Positions 18,343-27,659 of a stretch of DNA of 64,000 bases are shown piece by piece (positions within the stretch are counted from its first letter, which is position 1; each line of letters begins with the position of its first letter). The DNA lies in NCBI GenBank assembly GCA_021199795.1, contig JAJQHJ010000003.1:186001-250000 (forward strand). Direction: 5' to 3'. A model generated the notes under the pieces. That model was given only the letters and a program-made list of their open reading frames with translations. It was not told the origin of the DNA and did no database searches. Both the position numbers and the translations under genes were made by a program. This DNA is from Oscillospiraceae bacterium. Its GTDB lineage: Bacteria; Bacillota; Clostridia; Oscillospirales; Ruminococcaceae.

Positions 18343-21300
18343 ACCGTCCGAAAGGTGCATTCTTCGGCATAATATCCGGAAGAGAGCAGATTTATTTCAC
18401 CCGTGGCACCTGCGAATTCGGCGACGGTTTCGCAGTGTATCGCAATGCAAATGTCGAAATGAAAGTCACAATCCATAAGACTTTCCCATGCGAACTGAGA
18501 ACGTTTACAATAAAGAATGACTCTGATGCTGGAAAAGAAGTCTTCCTGTGCACCTATATTGAGCCGTCACTTATGTATGATGATGCTGAGCGTGCCCATC
18601 CGGCATACGCTAAAATGTTTCTAAGACTCGATGTCGACCCGAATCTCAATATTATAACCGCGACAAGAAGCGATTGCGACACTTCAGACAAACCCTATAT
18701 GGCAGTCGGATTTGTGGATAACCCTTTAGGCTTGGTTTCATTCGACAGGGAAGATGTGCTTTCACGACCCGGCGGAGCAGAAAGCTTTCTTGACAGAGCC
18801 AGTCTTGTTTCAAGCAGTCTTATTTCAGAACCTGACCCATGTATTTTCGTCAAGACTCCTGTGACGCTTCCTCCATCAGGTGAAGCAACACTAACTATGT
18901 TCATTCTGGCTGCTGACAGCTATGATGAGCTTGTCAACATGGTAGCAGAGCTTAAAACAAAGCAAGTGGAAGAGTACAAGAGCTACAGTTCAGCATCTTC
19001 AAGGCTTCTTGAAATCCTTGCCGGAAACGTGCTTCTATCACCTTGCCATTCACAGGAGCGAAGAGAAGCTGTCATGGCAAATAACTTACCGCTTAATACT
19101 ATCTGGGAGCTTTCACTCTCAACCGAATTACCACTGATTCTCTATTACCTTGATGACGTATCAGAAATAGAAAAGCTATCAGTATATATTCACTCATTCA
19201 GAGACCTGAGGCTTTCCGGAATCAAGGCACAGATGGTGGTGCTGTTTGATGATGCAGGAAAATATGAAAGGGAACACTATTCAGCACTCGTCAATACGGC
19301 AAGAAAATATTCCTGCGAGGGACTACTGTATTCAGATGGCGGAATCTATCCCGTTGACCGTTCTGATGTGAGAGAAGAGCTCATCACTCTTTTGAAAGCC
19401 AATTCCTGCCATATCTCTCATGGCGAGATAGAGACCGAATCTGTGCAAGAACCTTTCTCAGAGATTGAGTTAAAGCATGTTCACTCGGATGAACAGCCGG
19501 TTGAAGAAGAAATCGCATGTGGTGGCTTCTATCGCGGAAAATATGTCATCAACTCGAAACCTCCTCTTCCTTGGTGCCATGTGCTGTCGTCAAGGCAGTT
19601 TGGAACGCTTCTTTCTGAGGGCTCCTTAGGCTTCACCTATGCCCATAATTCAAGAGAGCTCAGACTTACTCCATGGGACAACGATACCAGTCGCGATAAT
19701 ATCGGCGAACGTCTTATTCTCCATATCGGTGACGAATACTTTGATATTATCCGCGGCTCAGCTGCTGCTTTTGCGCCATATGTAGCTGAATATCACTTCA
19801 AGGAAAAGCATTTCCAGGGAAATGTAACTGTAGGTGTGTCAGAAAAAGGCATGTGCAAACGAATCCGCGTGAATATATCCGTCGACCAGTCGGCAGAGAT
19901 TTCCTACTACACCGAGCCCTGCCTGGGACGAGACCGCTCAATGTCCCATCTTATCAAGCCGGAAAAGAAAGGCAACACTCTTCTCTTATCAAACTGTGCA
20001 TCCCCCGTAACCGGCTTCATGGCAATAACCTCATCACTTGATTGTCGGTTCCAGACTGACAGAAAAGCATTCTTAAGTGGCAGCTGGCAGGAAAACATCG
20101 TAGTCGGCGAAGACACAATAGTCGCGGCAACCGTCGATATTCAACGCAAAACGGTTTTAGACTTCTATATGTCCTATGCCCATACTGAGAAAGCTGCAAT
20201 CCTGATGCCAAAGTATTTCAAGGCTCAGACAGACACACGTGAACACAAGCTTACGATAAAATCCTCAGAGAGCGGGCTCAGAATTCTATCAGATGATTGG
20301 CTAAGATATCAGGCTCTCCATGCAAGAATGTGGGCTAGAACCGGTTTCTATCAGTCGTCGGGAGCATATGGCTTCCGGGATCAATTGCAGGATGCAGTAG
20401 GAATTATCCTTGAAAATCCTCATGAGTGCAGGACTCATATTATCCGTGCGGCAGGGGCTCAGTTTATTGAGGGCGACGTTATGCACTGGTGGCATGAGCT
20501 TCCACTAAGAAAGACCACCGGAATCCGTACAAGAATTTCCGATGATCCACTCTGGCTTGTGTATGCAGTTGTAGAGTATATAGAAAAGACGGGGGATAGC
20601 TCAATCTTAGACGTCAAAGTCGCATACTCCGCCGGAATAACTCTTTCCGAATCAGAGCGTGACAGGTGCGGGGAGGTCTACAGAACAGCATCAAGAGAAA
20701 GCATATATGACCACTGCATACGTGCAATCGGGTATGTCGGCTCAAGAACCGGCAAACATGGGCTTCTTCTCATCGGCACTGGCGACTGGAACGACGGCTT
20801 CTCAAATCTTGGTGAAAAGGGAATAGGCGAATCAGTCTGGTTGAGCGAATTCTATATACTTGCCCTGAAACGATTCTTAAGGATATGCAAATCGGATAGT
20901 CAGCTTCTTAGAAAAGTAAGAGAAATCGAATCGGCAATTTTAAGAAGCGGCAAAGGCGATAAGTGGTACCTGAGAGCCTATACCGACAGCGGTACAGTCT
21001 TGGGCTCAGAAAGCTCCGTTTCCTGCAAGCTGGATTCCATTTCCCAATCGTTCGCTCAGTTTGCAGAGCTGTCTGACAAAGAATTCACAAAATCAGCACT
21101 CCATGAAGCGTATTCAATGCTGGCTGACACTGAAAATGGCGTGATCAGGCTCTTCTATCCGCCATTTTCGGACGACGCAAGAGCAGAAATCGGCTATATC
21201 GCAAGCTATCCAGACGGAATCCGTGAGAATGGCGGTCAGTACACCCATGCTGCAATCTGGCTTGGAATGGCTTGCATAGAAGCTGGACTGACAGAAGAGG

Positions 21301-21563
21301 GCTTGAAAGTACTAAGAGCACTCAACCCAATTCTTCGCTCGCAAAACGGCGGCTATACTCGCTACAAAACCGAGCCGTATTATATCTGTGGCGATGTCTA
21401 TTCAAACAAGAACTGTTACTCCCGAGGTGGCTGGTCTATCTACACTGGCTCTGCGGCATGGTACTACAGAGCATTAGTCGAGGATGTTCTGGGACTCAAG
21501 CTGAAAGACGGCAAGTTAACAAGAGGGAAGTCCCTTATCGATGCCGAAGTCGATTTCAAATAA
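18339..21563 (+). CDS. Cyclic beta-1,2-glucan synthase-like protein, C-terminal part (GH94)
   Basis: This 1074-aa ORF continues the preceding one in another frame. It starts at a GTG inside GTGA, overlapping the upstream stop by 4 bases, and has no convincing RBS of its own. It holds the rest of the GH94 beta-sandwich and the GH94 alpha-barrel: GAYGFRDQLQDA, QFIEGDVMHWWHE, TRISDDPLWL, GTGDWNDG (Asp816, expected general acid), and SRGGWSIYTGSAAWYYR near the end. In NdvB-type enzymes this domain trims the glucan by phosphorolysis. Together the two ORFs total 2287 residues. Either the pair is coupled and reassembles, or an indel split one gene. Domain calls are strong; the split is unresolved. 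Confidence 0.85.
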   Translation: MNRPKGAFFGIISGREQIYFTRGTCEFGDGFAVYRNANVEMKVTIHKTFPCELRTFTIKNDSDAGKEVFLCTYIEPSLMYDDAERAHPAYAKMFLRLDVDPNLNIITATRSDCDTSDKPYMAVGFVDNPLGLVSFDREDVLSRPGGAESFLDRASLVSSSLISEPDPCIFVKTPVTLPPSGEATLTMFILAADSYDELVNMVAELKTKQVEEYKSYSSASSRLLEILAGNVLLSPCHSQERREAVMANNLPLNTIWELSLSTELPLILYYLDDVSEIEKLSVYIHSFRDLRLSGIKAQMVVLFDDAGKYEREHYSALVNTARKYSCEGLLYSDGGIYPVDRSDVREELITLLKANSCHISHGEIETESVQEPFSEIELKHVHSDEQPVEEEIACGGFYRGKYVINSKPPLPWCHVLSSRQFGTLLSEGSLGFTYAHNSRELRLTPWDNDTSRDNIGERLILHIGDEYFDIIRGSAAAFAPYVAEYHFKEKHFQGNVTVGVSEKGMCKRIRVNISVDQSAEISYYTEPCLGRDRSMSHLIKPEKKGNTLLLSNCASPVTGFMAITSSLDCRFQTDRKAFLSGSWQENIVVGEDTIVAATVDIQRKTVLDFYMSYAHTEKAAILMPKYFKAQTDTREHKLTIKSSESGLRILSDDWLRYQALHARMWARTGFYQSSGAYGFRDQLQDAVGIILENPHECRTHIIRAAGAQFIEGDVMHWWHELPLRKTTGIRTRISDDPLWLVYAVVEYIEKTGDSSILDVKVAYSAGITLSESERDRCGEVYRTASRESIYDHCIRAIGYVGSRTGKHGLLLIGTGDWNDGFSNLGEKGIGESVWLSEFYILALKRFLRICKSDSQLLRKVREIESAILRSGKGDKWYLRAYTDSGTVLGSESSVSCKLDSISQSFAQFAELSDKEFTKSALHEAYSMLADTENGVIRLFYPPFSDDARAEIGYIASYPDGIRENGGQYTHAAIWLGMACIEAGLTEEGLKVLRALNPILRSQNGGYTRYKTEPYYICGDVYSNKNCYSRGGWSIYTGSAAWYYRALVEDVLGLKLKDGKLTRGKSLIDAEVDFK

Positions 21564-21596
21564 AAAAAGGCTGAGCATTTAATTGCTCAGCCGCTT
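21562..21596. terminator. Bidirectional terminator between the GH94 ORF and the carboxypeptidase gene
   Basis: GGCTGAGCA (21569-21577) pairs with TGCTCAGCC (21584-21592). The minus-strand side is followed by seven T, so it is strongest for the carboxypeptidase gene. Confidence 0.88.
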
Positions 21597-21599
21597 TTA

Positions 21600-22973
21600 T
21601 TACCATTTCTTACGTGAAGATGAACGCTTTGGAGCTGCATAGACTTTCACGCGTTTTTTATTTACTCTATGTACAATAATCTTTAGAACTATAATCAGTA
21701 CAGTATAGACAAGAAAAAATATCGCGCTGTACATCGCAGCCTTGTAAAACTGATCCGACCCGATAAAGCTTTGCATTATTGCCAGCGTTTCAGCAGTTTC
21801 CGAACGTGCAAGATCCGTTTCGGAAACAAGGTCAATCACAGCCAGAGTTTCTCCGCCATACTGTAGCTCCAAAGTTCCCAATATGTCCCCGGCACTTACC
21901 GGGGCAACGACATCAGAACTTAAAGTTATGACTTCATGGATGGAGCTTGTTGATATGTTTGTATTCCACATCATCGAGAATGTTTCAGCAGGAACGACTA
22001 TGACATAGTCCTGCCCATCGCCATATTCAACAGCAACTTCGGCTTTTTCCTCTGTTCCTGTGACAATTTCCGTGTAGACAAGGTTGTCAAACGCCCATTC
22101 ATAGATATTCTTGTGGTCAATGAAGTTGTAATAAATGGTGTTCCCATCATCGTCATACATCGGCGCATTCAAAGTAACCAAAAGGTAGCTGTAGCCGTCC
22201 TTATAGGCAAGGGAAACCAGGCATCGTCCGGCTTCATCAAGAGTACCTGTCTTGATGCCCTTGACATACTCGTAATAGTAATCTCCGCCGTTGGTCTTTG
22301 ACATCATGTAGTTAGTATGGATGATGGTGCGCTCCTCGTGATAGGCAGTCGCCTCCATGGTGTAACTTTCAGTACATGCAATCTCTGTGAACATAGGCAG
22401 GCTCATTGCATACTGAGTGATGATAGCCATGTCATGTGCTGTAGTGTAATGGTCTTCGTAAAACAGCCCGTGAGCGTTCGTGAAGTGTGTGTTTTCGCAA
22501 CCCAGTTCTTCAGCCTTGTCATTCATCATTTCCACGAAATCCTCAAGGCTTCCAGCTATATTATATGCTATGATATTCGCAGCCTCACATGCAGAACGGA
22601 GCATCAGTGCATAGAGCAAATCCTTATAGGAGACCATTTCGCCGATCTGAATATCTGCTGTGGATGCGCCTGTCAGGTATAGCTCGTCATAGCAAGCTGA
22701 TGTTCCGCAGACATAGGTCGTTGAGAGTGCGGAAATGTCATCCTCAAACTGTTCAAGAAGTATAACGGCAGTCATTATCTTTGTCAGTGAAGCCGGAACA
22801 AGCTGTTCGTCAGCGTTCTTGGAGTAGACAACCTCGCCTGTGTCAAGGCTTACGAGATATGCTGCCTCCGAGTAAACCTCAAAGTCGGGTGTGAATGTCA
22901 CAGCAGTTACGTTGCATGTGAGCATCATAATTGTAAACACCAGGCAGACGGCAATTGAGAACATCTTTTTCAT
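21600..22973 (-). CDS. D-alanyl-D-alanine carboxypeptidase (DacF/PBP5-type)
   Basis: This 457-aa exported serine peptidase trims peptidoglycan side chains. A signal peptide (about 1-24) is followed by the S11 domain with SLTK (Ser62, Lys65) and KTGT (Lys241-Gly243). The SxN position reads SAC (Ser127-Cys129), a Cys in place of the usual Asn. A C-terminal domain follows, then a membrane helix (about 410-435) and a basic tail, so it is anchored at the C terminus by a full helix rather than an amphipathic one. It is not next to the spoIIA operon, where dacF lies in Bacillus. AGAGGAG precedes the ATG. Confidence 0.9.
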   Translation of the reverse strand: MKKMFSIAVCLVFTIMMLTCNVTAVTFTPDFEVYSEAAYLVSLDTGEVVYSKNADEQLVPASLTKIMTAVILLEQFEDDISALSTTYVCGTSACYDELYLTGASTADIQIGEMVSYKDLLYALMLRSACEAANIIAYNIAGSLEDFVEMMNDKAEELGCENTHFTNAHGLFYEDHYTTAHDMAIITQYAMSLPMFTEIACTESYTMEATAYHEERTIIHTNYMMSKTNGGDYYYEYVKGIKTGTLDEAGRCLVSLAYKDGYSYLLVTLNAPMYDDDGNTIYYNFIDHKNIYEWAFDNLVYTEIVTGTEEKAEVAVEYGDGQDYVIVVPAETFSMMWNTNISTSSIHEVITLSSDVVAPVSAGDILGTLELQYGGETLAVIDLVSETDLARSETAETLAIMQSFIGSDQFYKAAMYSAIFFLVYTVLIIVLKIIVHRVNKKRVKVYAAPKRSSSRKKW

Positions 22974-23061
22974 TTAGGGAAACACTCCTCTCTCAGTATT
23001 GCGTATGTTTTTACTTGTTCTTTGAATGGGCTTTTATTTCGCCCTTTTCACATCTGTTGCC

Positions 23062-23982
23062 CTATGAGTCGATAAGAACGCCGTCTCTTGAAACACAGAT
23101 AATCTCGCAGTGATTTGAGCACTTTCCGCAGGTGACTTCCTTAGTAACGAAATCCATTTCACCTACATCAAAGCTGAAAGGTGCTTCCTTTCTTGATTCC
23201 ATTGCAAGAATGGCAGAGCCGAATGCACCCATCAGGTGCCCGTTTTCGTCGACTGTAATCGGGACACCAAGCTCGTCCGAAAACGCCTTGACAACTCCCT
23301 GATTCTTGCTTACACCGCCCTGGAAGACAATGGGGGAAATAATCTTTTTGCCTTTTGCAACGTTGTTTAGATAGTTGGAAGCAACTGCCCGGCAAAGACC
23401 TGCTATAATGTCCTCTCTTGAGTGACCCATCTGAATCTTATGCACGAGGTCAGATTCAGCAAAGACTGTGCATCTGGCAGCGATGGGTGTAGGATGCTTC
23501 GATTTAAGAGCAATCTCGCCGAACTCTTCAACCTCGACACCAAGCCTGTGCGCCTGGCTTGAAAGGAAAGCTCCTGTTCCGGCGGCACAGAGTGTGTTCA
23601 TTGCATAGTCAACTGCGATTCCGTTTTCGACGAGTATAATCTTTGAATCCTGTCCGCCTATCTCAAAAATTGTTCTTACGTCCGGATGAATGGTTGTTGT
23701 CCCAACAGCGTGGGCAGTAATCTCATTCTTGACGACTCCTGCGCCTATCATCGCACCTATGAGCCTGCGTGCACTTCCTGTAGTTCCGGAGGATACAATC
23801 TCATACTTCTCGTCGTCAAACTGCTCCTTGAGAACTCCCAGGAGGTTTCTCACAGCTCCAACCGGATTTCCCTCTGTCCACAGATAGGACGACGCAATAA
23901 TGTTCTTAGATTCGTCTATAATTACGCCTTTTGTCGATATGGACCCAATGTCAATTCCTATGTATGCTTTAGCTTTACTCAA
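23062..23982 (-). CDS. BadF/BcrA-family ATPase, 2-hydroxyacyl-CoA dehydratase activator-like
   Basis: This 306-aa protein has the ASKHA ATPase fold of HgdC-type activators: GIDIGSISTKGV phosphate loop, FEIGGQDSK, LCAAGTGAFL and VFQGGVSKN. Activators of this family bind one 4Fe-4S cluster at the dimer interface and pump electrons into a partner using ATP. The final 30 residues add a CX2CX3C segment (CGKCSNHC), beyond the usual activator. It is last in a three-gene operon and its start overlaps the preceding gene by 4 bases. The true partner and substrate are unknown. Confidence 0.82.
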   Translation of the reverse strand: MSKAKAYIGIDIGSISTKGVIIDESKNIIASSYLWTEGNPVGAVRNLLGVLKEQFDDEKYEIVSSGTTGSARRLIGAMIGAGVVKNEITAHAVGTTTIHPDVRTIFEIGGQDSKIILVENGIAVDYAMNTLCAAGTGAFLSSQAHRLGVEVEEFGEIALKSKHPTPIAARCTVFAESDLVHKIQMGHSREDIIAGLCRAVASNYLNNVAKGKKIISPIVFQGGVSKNQGVVKAFSDELGVPITVDENGHLMGAFGSAILAMESRKEAPFSFDVGEMDFVTKEVTCGKCSNHCEIICVSRDGVLIDS

Positions 23983-25091
23983 TTTTTAAGTACCTTCTTC
24001 TTAAGTGAAATCATGTCATAAAACGCCTCAAGTCGGGTGTCAAGCCCGGTGTCCGAGGTCTGTGTGTCATAGCTCAGATATAAAACTGGAATGTGATGCT
24101 CCTGCGACAGCTTCTGTAAAAGCGGCATAACATCAACCTCCGGAGTGCATCCGAAGCACTTTACGTGAACAAGCCCGTCAAAGCCTTGCTTTGCATACTT
24201 CTCAGCTGCCGCAACTGTTGTTGCACTTGTCGGACCCATGGGGAATTTCATATAGTCTTTGGCAGCAGGGAACAGCTTCTGCTCGCTTCCGCCCAGATTG
24301 TAGTTTGTGAAGTTCATGAGCCTGTGGACTTCAATCCCCATCCTGCATAACTTGTTTTCAACGTCCAGGTTCGAGAATTTATCCATAATGGTATAGTACT
24401 CACCGACAATACCGACCCTGAGTGGCATATCCGGCTTGTTGAGAGGCTCATCGTCCATAGCCGTCTTGGCTTTACGGTAGGCATTCTTGATATCATTGCC
24501 GGAGGAAGCCATCTTCATATCGAAGAGGAAATCCCGGTAAATCTTGTCGTATGCGCCCTCGTTTGCTTCAAATCCCATGTTGGCATGGTAAAGTTCCTCG
24601 ACTTCGTCGATGTACTTTATCATCTTCATGGTATTAGTCGCTTCATACAAAAGCTGTGGAACGTTCACGTCAGGATTGACTGATTTTATGACCTTGAGCC
24701 ATTCGCTCTTTTTCATGTCTTTCAGCCATTCGAGATCAATCATAGTGAATTTGTAGCCCATATCTTCAAGAATCTTCTTCTGAAGCTCACCATAGAAGCC
24801 GAGTCTGCAAGGTCCGCCACTCATAACAAGAGTATCTGCACCGAGCTCAAGCATTTCAATCATACTACCGAGAGTATGCTTGAAAGGTGTACAAACAAAG
24901 TCGGGGCTGTTAAGCTCTCCGAAATGAACGGTCTTTTTTGTGTGCGCAGCAGGAAGAATGCACTCTGCACCTATAGCCTGTTCAATGAAGTATTTGAATG
25001 GCAGATTATAATTGCCGAATGTGGGCAATGCCACTTTCCTCCTGCCATCGAGATTATCTGTTTTCTTGTTCTTTTTCTTATCAGTTGCCAT
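23979..25091 (-). CDS. 2-hydroxyglutaryl-CoA dehydratase D-component-like protein
   Basis: This 370-aa protein resembles the HgdB/D-component fold found in acyl-CoA dehydratases, double-cubane proteins and large activase-related proteins. Conserved cysteines lie in FVCTPFKHTLG, SGGPCRLGFYGE and KCFGCTPEVD, plausible ligands for an Fe-S cluster. It is the middle gene of the operon, overlapping the upstream gene by 11 bases and the ATPase gene by 4. It probably receives electrons from the neighbouring ATPase. No dehydratase substrate can be inferred, and no CoA transferase lies nearby. Confidence 0.72.
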   Translation of the reverse strand: MATDKKKNKKTDNLDGRRKVALPTFGNYNLPFKYFIEQAIGAECILPAAHTKKTVHFGELNSPDFVCTPFKHTLGSMIEMLELGADTLVMSGGPCRLGFYGELQKKILEDMGYKFTMIDLEWLKDMKKSEWLKVIKSVNPDVNVPQLLYEATNTMKMIKYIDEVEELYHANMGFEANEGAYDKIYRDFLFDMKMASSGNDIKNAYRKAKTAMDDEPLNKPDMPLRVGIVGEYYTIMDKFSNLDVENKLCRMGIEVHRLMNFTNYNLGGSEQKLFPAAKDYMKFPMGPTSATTVAAAEKYAKQGFDGLVHVKCFGCTPEVDVMPLLQKLSQEHHIPVLYLSYDTQTSDTGLDTRLEAFYDMISLKKKVLKN

Positions 25092-26052
25092 AGCCGCCGC
25101 TTTCCCTGAATTTAATAATGTCTACAAAGCTTTCAAGCCTTGTTTCAAGACCTGCCGTGCCGTCCTGAACGTCCATCGTAACCTGCAAGATAGGAATATC
25201 CTTGACCGTTCTGAGAATATACTCATTAGCCATAGAGTCGGTGCAGCATGGATACGCACTCATGAGAATAATTCCGTCAAGCTTGTTTTTGTACAAATCA
25301 ATTGTGCCTAAAATTTCGCGGCTCTCAATCCATGGCAGTGTGTGAACGATAGCCTGGCTTCTCTTTACTGCCGCACGTGTATTTGCCCTGTCGACAAACA
25401 GGACTTTACACCCTAGATTGTTGAGATAGCTCTCAACCTGACCGCCTATGTATGGACCATGAGCTATATATGGATGAGCCGCAATCAGAAGCTTGAATCC
25501 ATCATCCGATACCGCAAGCCGCCTCTGCTCCTTAGCCTCTGCCTGAGACGCCTGCTGAGCAGCTTTCATTGCCTGAGAATAGGCTTTCTTTGCTTCCTTT
25601 TTTGATTTTCCGAGCTTGATTCCAAGCTCGACATAGTCATCTTCAATATCGTGCTCCGAACGCCAGTCGTGCGAAAGGGTGACAACCTTTATGCCTCTGT
25701 CGGCGAAAATTGTCGAAACAACATCATATAAAGACTCAAATCTGGTGCAGAATTTCTCTCTCAGCTTGAAGCCTGCGATTCTCGGAACAAATACTGCGTC
25801 GCATTTTCCTATAAGGCTGTCGACATGTCCGAGATATACTTTCAGAGAATAGCAAGCTTCATCAATTGAACGGTTGATGCCGCTAGAAAGAATGTCTTTT
25901 GTTGTAGGTTCACTTACTACGCATTCGATTCCAAGAGCTTTGAAGAATTCAAGCCACATTCTGCCATACCTGTAGTAGTGCAGTGCTCTTGGAATTCCTA
26001 TAGTCTTTACGCCGGCGTATTCGTGAAATTCCTTCATAAAGTCAAGATTCAT
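25081..26052 (-). CDS. DUF2229-type activase-related protein
   Basis: This 323-aa protein starts with the segment KTIGIPRALHYYRYGRMW, typical of DUF2229, the module that follows the ATPase domain in the long activase-related proteins of Clostridia. Cysteines in EACYSLKVYLGH and SAYPCCTDS may bind an Fe-S cluster. A Lys/Ala/Gln-rich helical insert lies around residues 145-180. It is the first gene of the operon and has a very good promoter upstream. In many Clostridia these parts are one polypeptide of about 1400 residues; here they are separate. Function unknown. Confidence 0.72.
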   Translation of the reverse strand: MNLDFMKEFHEYAGVKTIGIPRALHYYRYGRMWLEFFKALGIECVVSEPTTKDILSSGINRSIDEACYSLKVYLGHVDSLIGKCDAVFVPRIAGFKLREKFCTRFESLYDVVSTIFADRGIKVVTLSHDWRSEHDIEDDYVELGIKLGKSKKEAKKAYSQAMKAAQQASQAEAKEQRRLAVSDDGFKLLIAAHPYIAHGPYIGGQVESYLNNLGCKVLFVDRANTRAAVKRSQAIVHTLPWIESREILGTIDLYKNKLDGIILMSAYPCCTDSMANEYILRTVKDIPILQVTMDVQDGTAGLETRLESFVDIIKFRESGGYGN

Positions 26053-26103
26053 GTATACTTACCTTCAATTCCTTGTTATAAAACTGCTGTGGAGGTTACA
26101 ACT

Positions 26104-26132
26104 ATTATAGTCGAAAGTAGTCTTCATGTCAA
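26104..26132 (-). promoter_or_regulatory. Promoter of the activase-related operon
   Basis: On the minus strand TTGACA (complement of 26127-26132) and TATAAT (complement of 26104-26109), both consensus, 17-base spacing. It is divergent from the thiT promoter. Confidence 0.8.
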
Positions 26133-26179
26133 GCAAAAGACTTAATATATGAATCTTCACAAATAATTCAAATAGCCTC

Positions 26180-26208
26180 TTGACAAATGCTCATTAATGT
26201 GCTAATAT
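26180..26208 (+). promoter_or_regulatory. Promoter of the thiT-thiN operon
   Basis: TTGACA (26180-26185) and TAATAT (26203-26208) with 17-base spacing, just upstream of the TPP riboswitch. Confidence 0.75.
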
Positions 26209-26220
26209 TAAAGCAATAAA

Positions 26221-26306
26221 ACAGGGGAGCTTGCTGGAGGCAGGCTGAGAGGGAGCGCGCTTCGCTCCGACCCATAACCTGATTCGGATAATGCCGACGT
26301 AGGGGC
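26221..26306 (+). promoter_or_regulatory. TPP riboswitch (THI element)
   Basis: The conserved THI-box parts appear in order: ACAGGGGAGC, GGCTGAGA (26243-26250), ACCC, AACCTGAT (26276-26283), GGATAATGCC and GTAGGGG. It binds thiamine pyrophosphate and should turn off thiT-thiN when TPP is plentiful. The region 26311-26340 contains GAGTG/CACTC and GCAC/GTGC pairs that can form an antiterminator before the terminator at 26350. Confidence 0.96.
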
Positions 26307-26349
26307 GTATAGCACGCGAGAGTGTTTTCACTCAAAGTGCATTTTGCTT

Positions 26350-26373
26350 GCTCCGTCATTACGGGGCTTTTTT
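26350..26373 (+). terminator. Regulated terminator of the TPP riboswitch
   Basis: GCTCCGT (26350-26356) pairs with ACGGGGC (26361-26367), with one G-T wobble, followed by six T. It is the expression platform, located between the aptamer and thiT. Confidence 0.8.
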
Positions 26374-26428
26374 GTTGGAATTTTCACTCGGGCGATGTTT
26401 TAAATACTTATTGAAAGGGATTATTATA

Positions 26429-26995
26429 ATGAAATCCTCACAGAAAACCAGAATTTTAGTCGAGGGAGCACTCATGATAGCTCTTGCTACCATCCTCTCC
26501 TACATCAAGCTCTTCAACCTCCCATATGGCGGCTCAATCACTTTTGAAATGATTCCGCTAATCCTTATGGGACTTCGTAACGGACCGAAGTGGGGCTGCT
26601 TCACCGGTCTTGTACACGGCTTGCTCCAGATGATCATCGGCTTTGAGAACGTCCTTTACTGCACAACTCTTCTCAGCCAGATCGGTTGTATTCTCCTTGA
26701 CTATCTCGTCGCATTCACAGTTTTGGGACTAGCTCTCGTATTTGCAAAGCCTTTCAAAAACCAGCTCGTCGGAGTTGGAGTTGGAACCGCAGTTGTCGGA
26801 GTTTTCAGATTTATATGCAGCTTCCTCTCCGGAGTCCTTATCTGGGGCGGCTATGCTCCTGAGGGAATGGGCGCAGTTGTTTATAGCTTCCTCTATAATG
26901 GTGCTTACATGCTTCCTGACATCATAATCTGCGTTGTAGTCCTCGTACTTCTCAGAAAATTCGCTCCAAGACTCTTCAAGGTCGAAAAAGCATAA
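26429..26995 (+). CDS. thiT: Thiamine ECF transporter S component
   Basis: This 188-aa integral membrane protein with about six helices captures thiamine for an energy-coupling-factor transporter; the shared ECF module is not in this window. The start ATG 26429 follows GAAAGGGA; the longer upstream frame runs through the terminator and is not used. The ThiT pattern is seen in the EGALMIALATILSYIK helix and the Trp-containing segments RNGPKWGC and LIWGG. The TPP riboswitch upstream and thiN downstream make the thiamine assignment firm. It shares one base with thiN. Confidence 0.93.
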   Translation: MKSSQKTRILVEGALMIALATILSYIKLFNLPYGGSITFEMIPLILMGLRNGPKWGCFTGLVHGLLQMIIGFENVLYCTTLLSQIGCILLDYLVAFTVLGLALVFAKPFKNQLVGVGVGTAVVGVFRFICSFLSGVLIWGGYAPEGMGAVVYSFLYNGAYMLPDIIICVVVLVLLRKFAPRLFKVEKA

Positions 26996-27627
26996 TGTCC
27001 CGTGCATTTATTTTCGGAGCCGGTGAGATTGTTCCACTAAGAGCTGTTCCGAAGCCTGACGATTTCGTAATTGCAGCTGATGGCGGTATGAGATATCTTG
27101 ACAGCCTTGGTATCAAGCCTGACCTGATAATAGGCGATTTTGACTCATCGTCTGAGCCGAATTCCGGCAAAATTATTAAGCTCCCAGTCGAGAAAGATGA
27201 CACCGATTCTGTGTTCGCGGTCAGATACTGTCTTGAGCATGACTTCGAGGAAATCCATATCTACGGTGGAACTGGCGGACGGCTTGACCACACTATTGCC
27301 AACATCCAGATTCTGTCCTATATCGCTGAGCATCAGGCGCGTGGCTATCTCTACAGCCCCGAAATGGTGATGACCGTAATTCAGGGAGACCTGACAATAG
27401 AACCATCAGGAATATTCTCCGTATTCTCACTCAGCGGGACTTCTCATGGAGTGTCAATCACAGGCGGCTTCTATGAAATGCATGACGGTGAAATATCTTC
27501 AAGCTTTCCTATGGGCGTCAGCAACCATTCGGTCGGGAAGCCTGTCTCGGTTACAGCCGGTGACGGAACACTGCTTGTAATGTGGGCTGACCATGGAAAA
27601 GCGTCGGAGAAATTCACTGAGTACTGA
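26995..27627 (+). CDS. thiN: Thiamine pyrophosphokinase
   Basis: This 210-aa cytosolic enzyme converts imported thiamine and ATP to thiamine pyrophosphate. It has the conserved VIAADGGMRYLDSLGI, PDLIIGDFDS, EKDDTDSVFAV and GTGGRLDHTIANI segments of the family. The ATG shares one base with the stop of thiT, so the two are coupled. Uptake plus phosphorylation under a TPP riboswitch makes a complete salvage unit. Confidence 0.95.
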   Translation: MSRAFIFGAGEIVPLRAVPKPDDFVIAADGGMRYLDSLGIKPDLIIGDFDSSSEPNSGKIIKLPVEKDDTDSVFAVRYCLEHDFEEIHIYGGTGGRLDHTIANIQILSYIAEHQARGYLYSPEMVMTVIQGDLTIEPSGIFSVFSLSGTSHGVSITGGFYEMHDGEISSSFPMGVSNHSVGKPVSVTAGDGTLLVMWADHGKASEKFTEY

Positions 27628-27659
27628 TATCGCGTACTGACAAATCGATATAATAAGCC

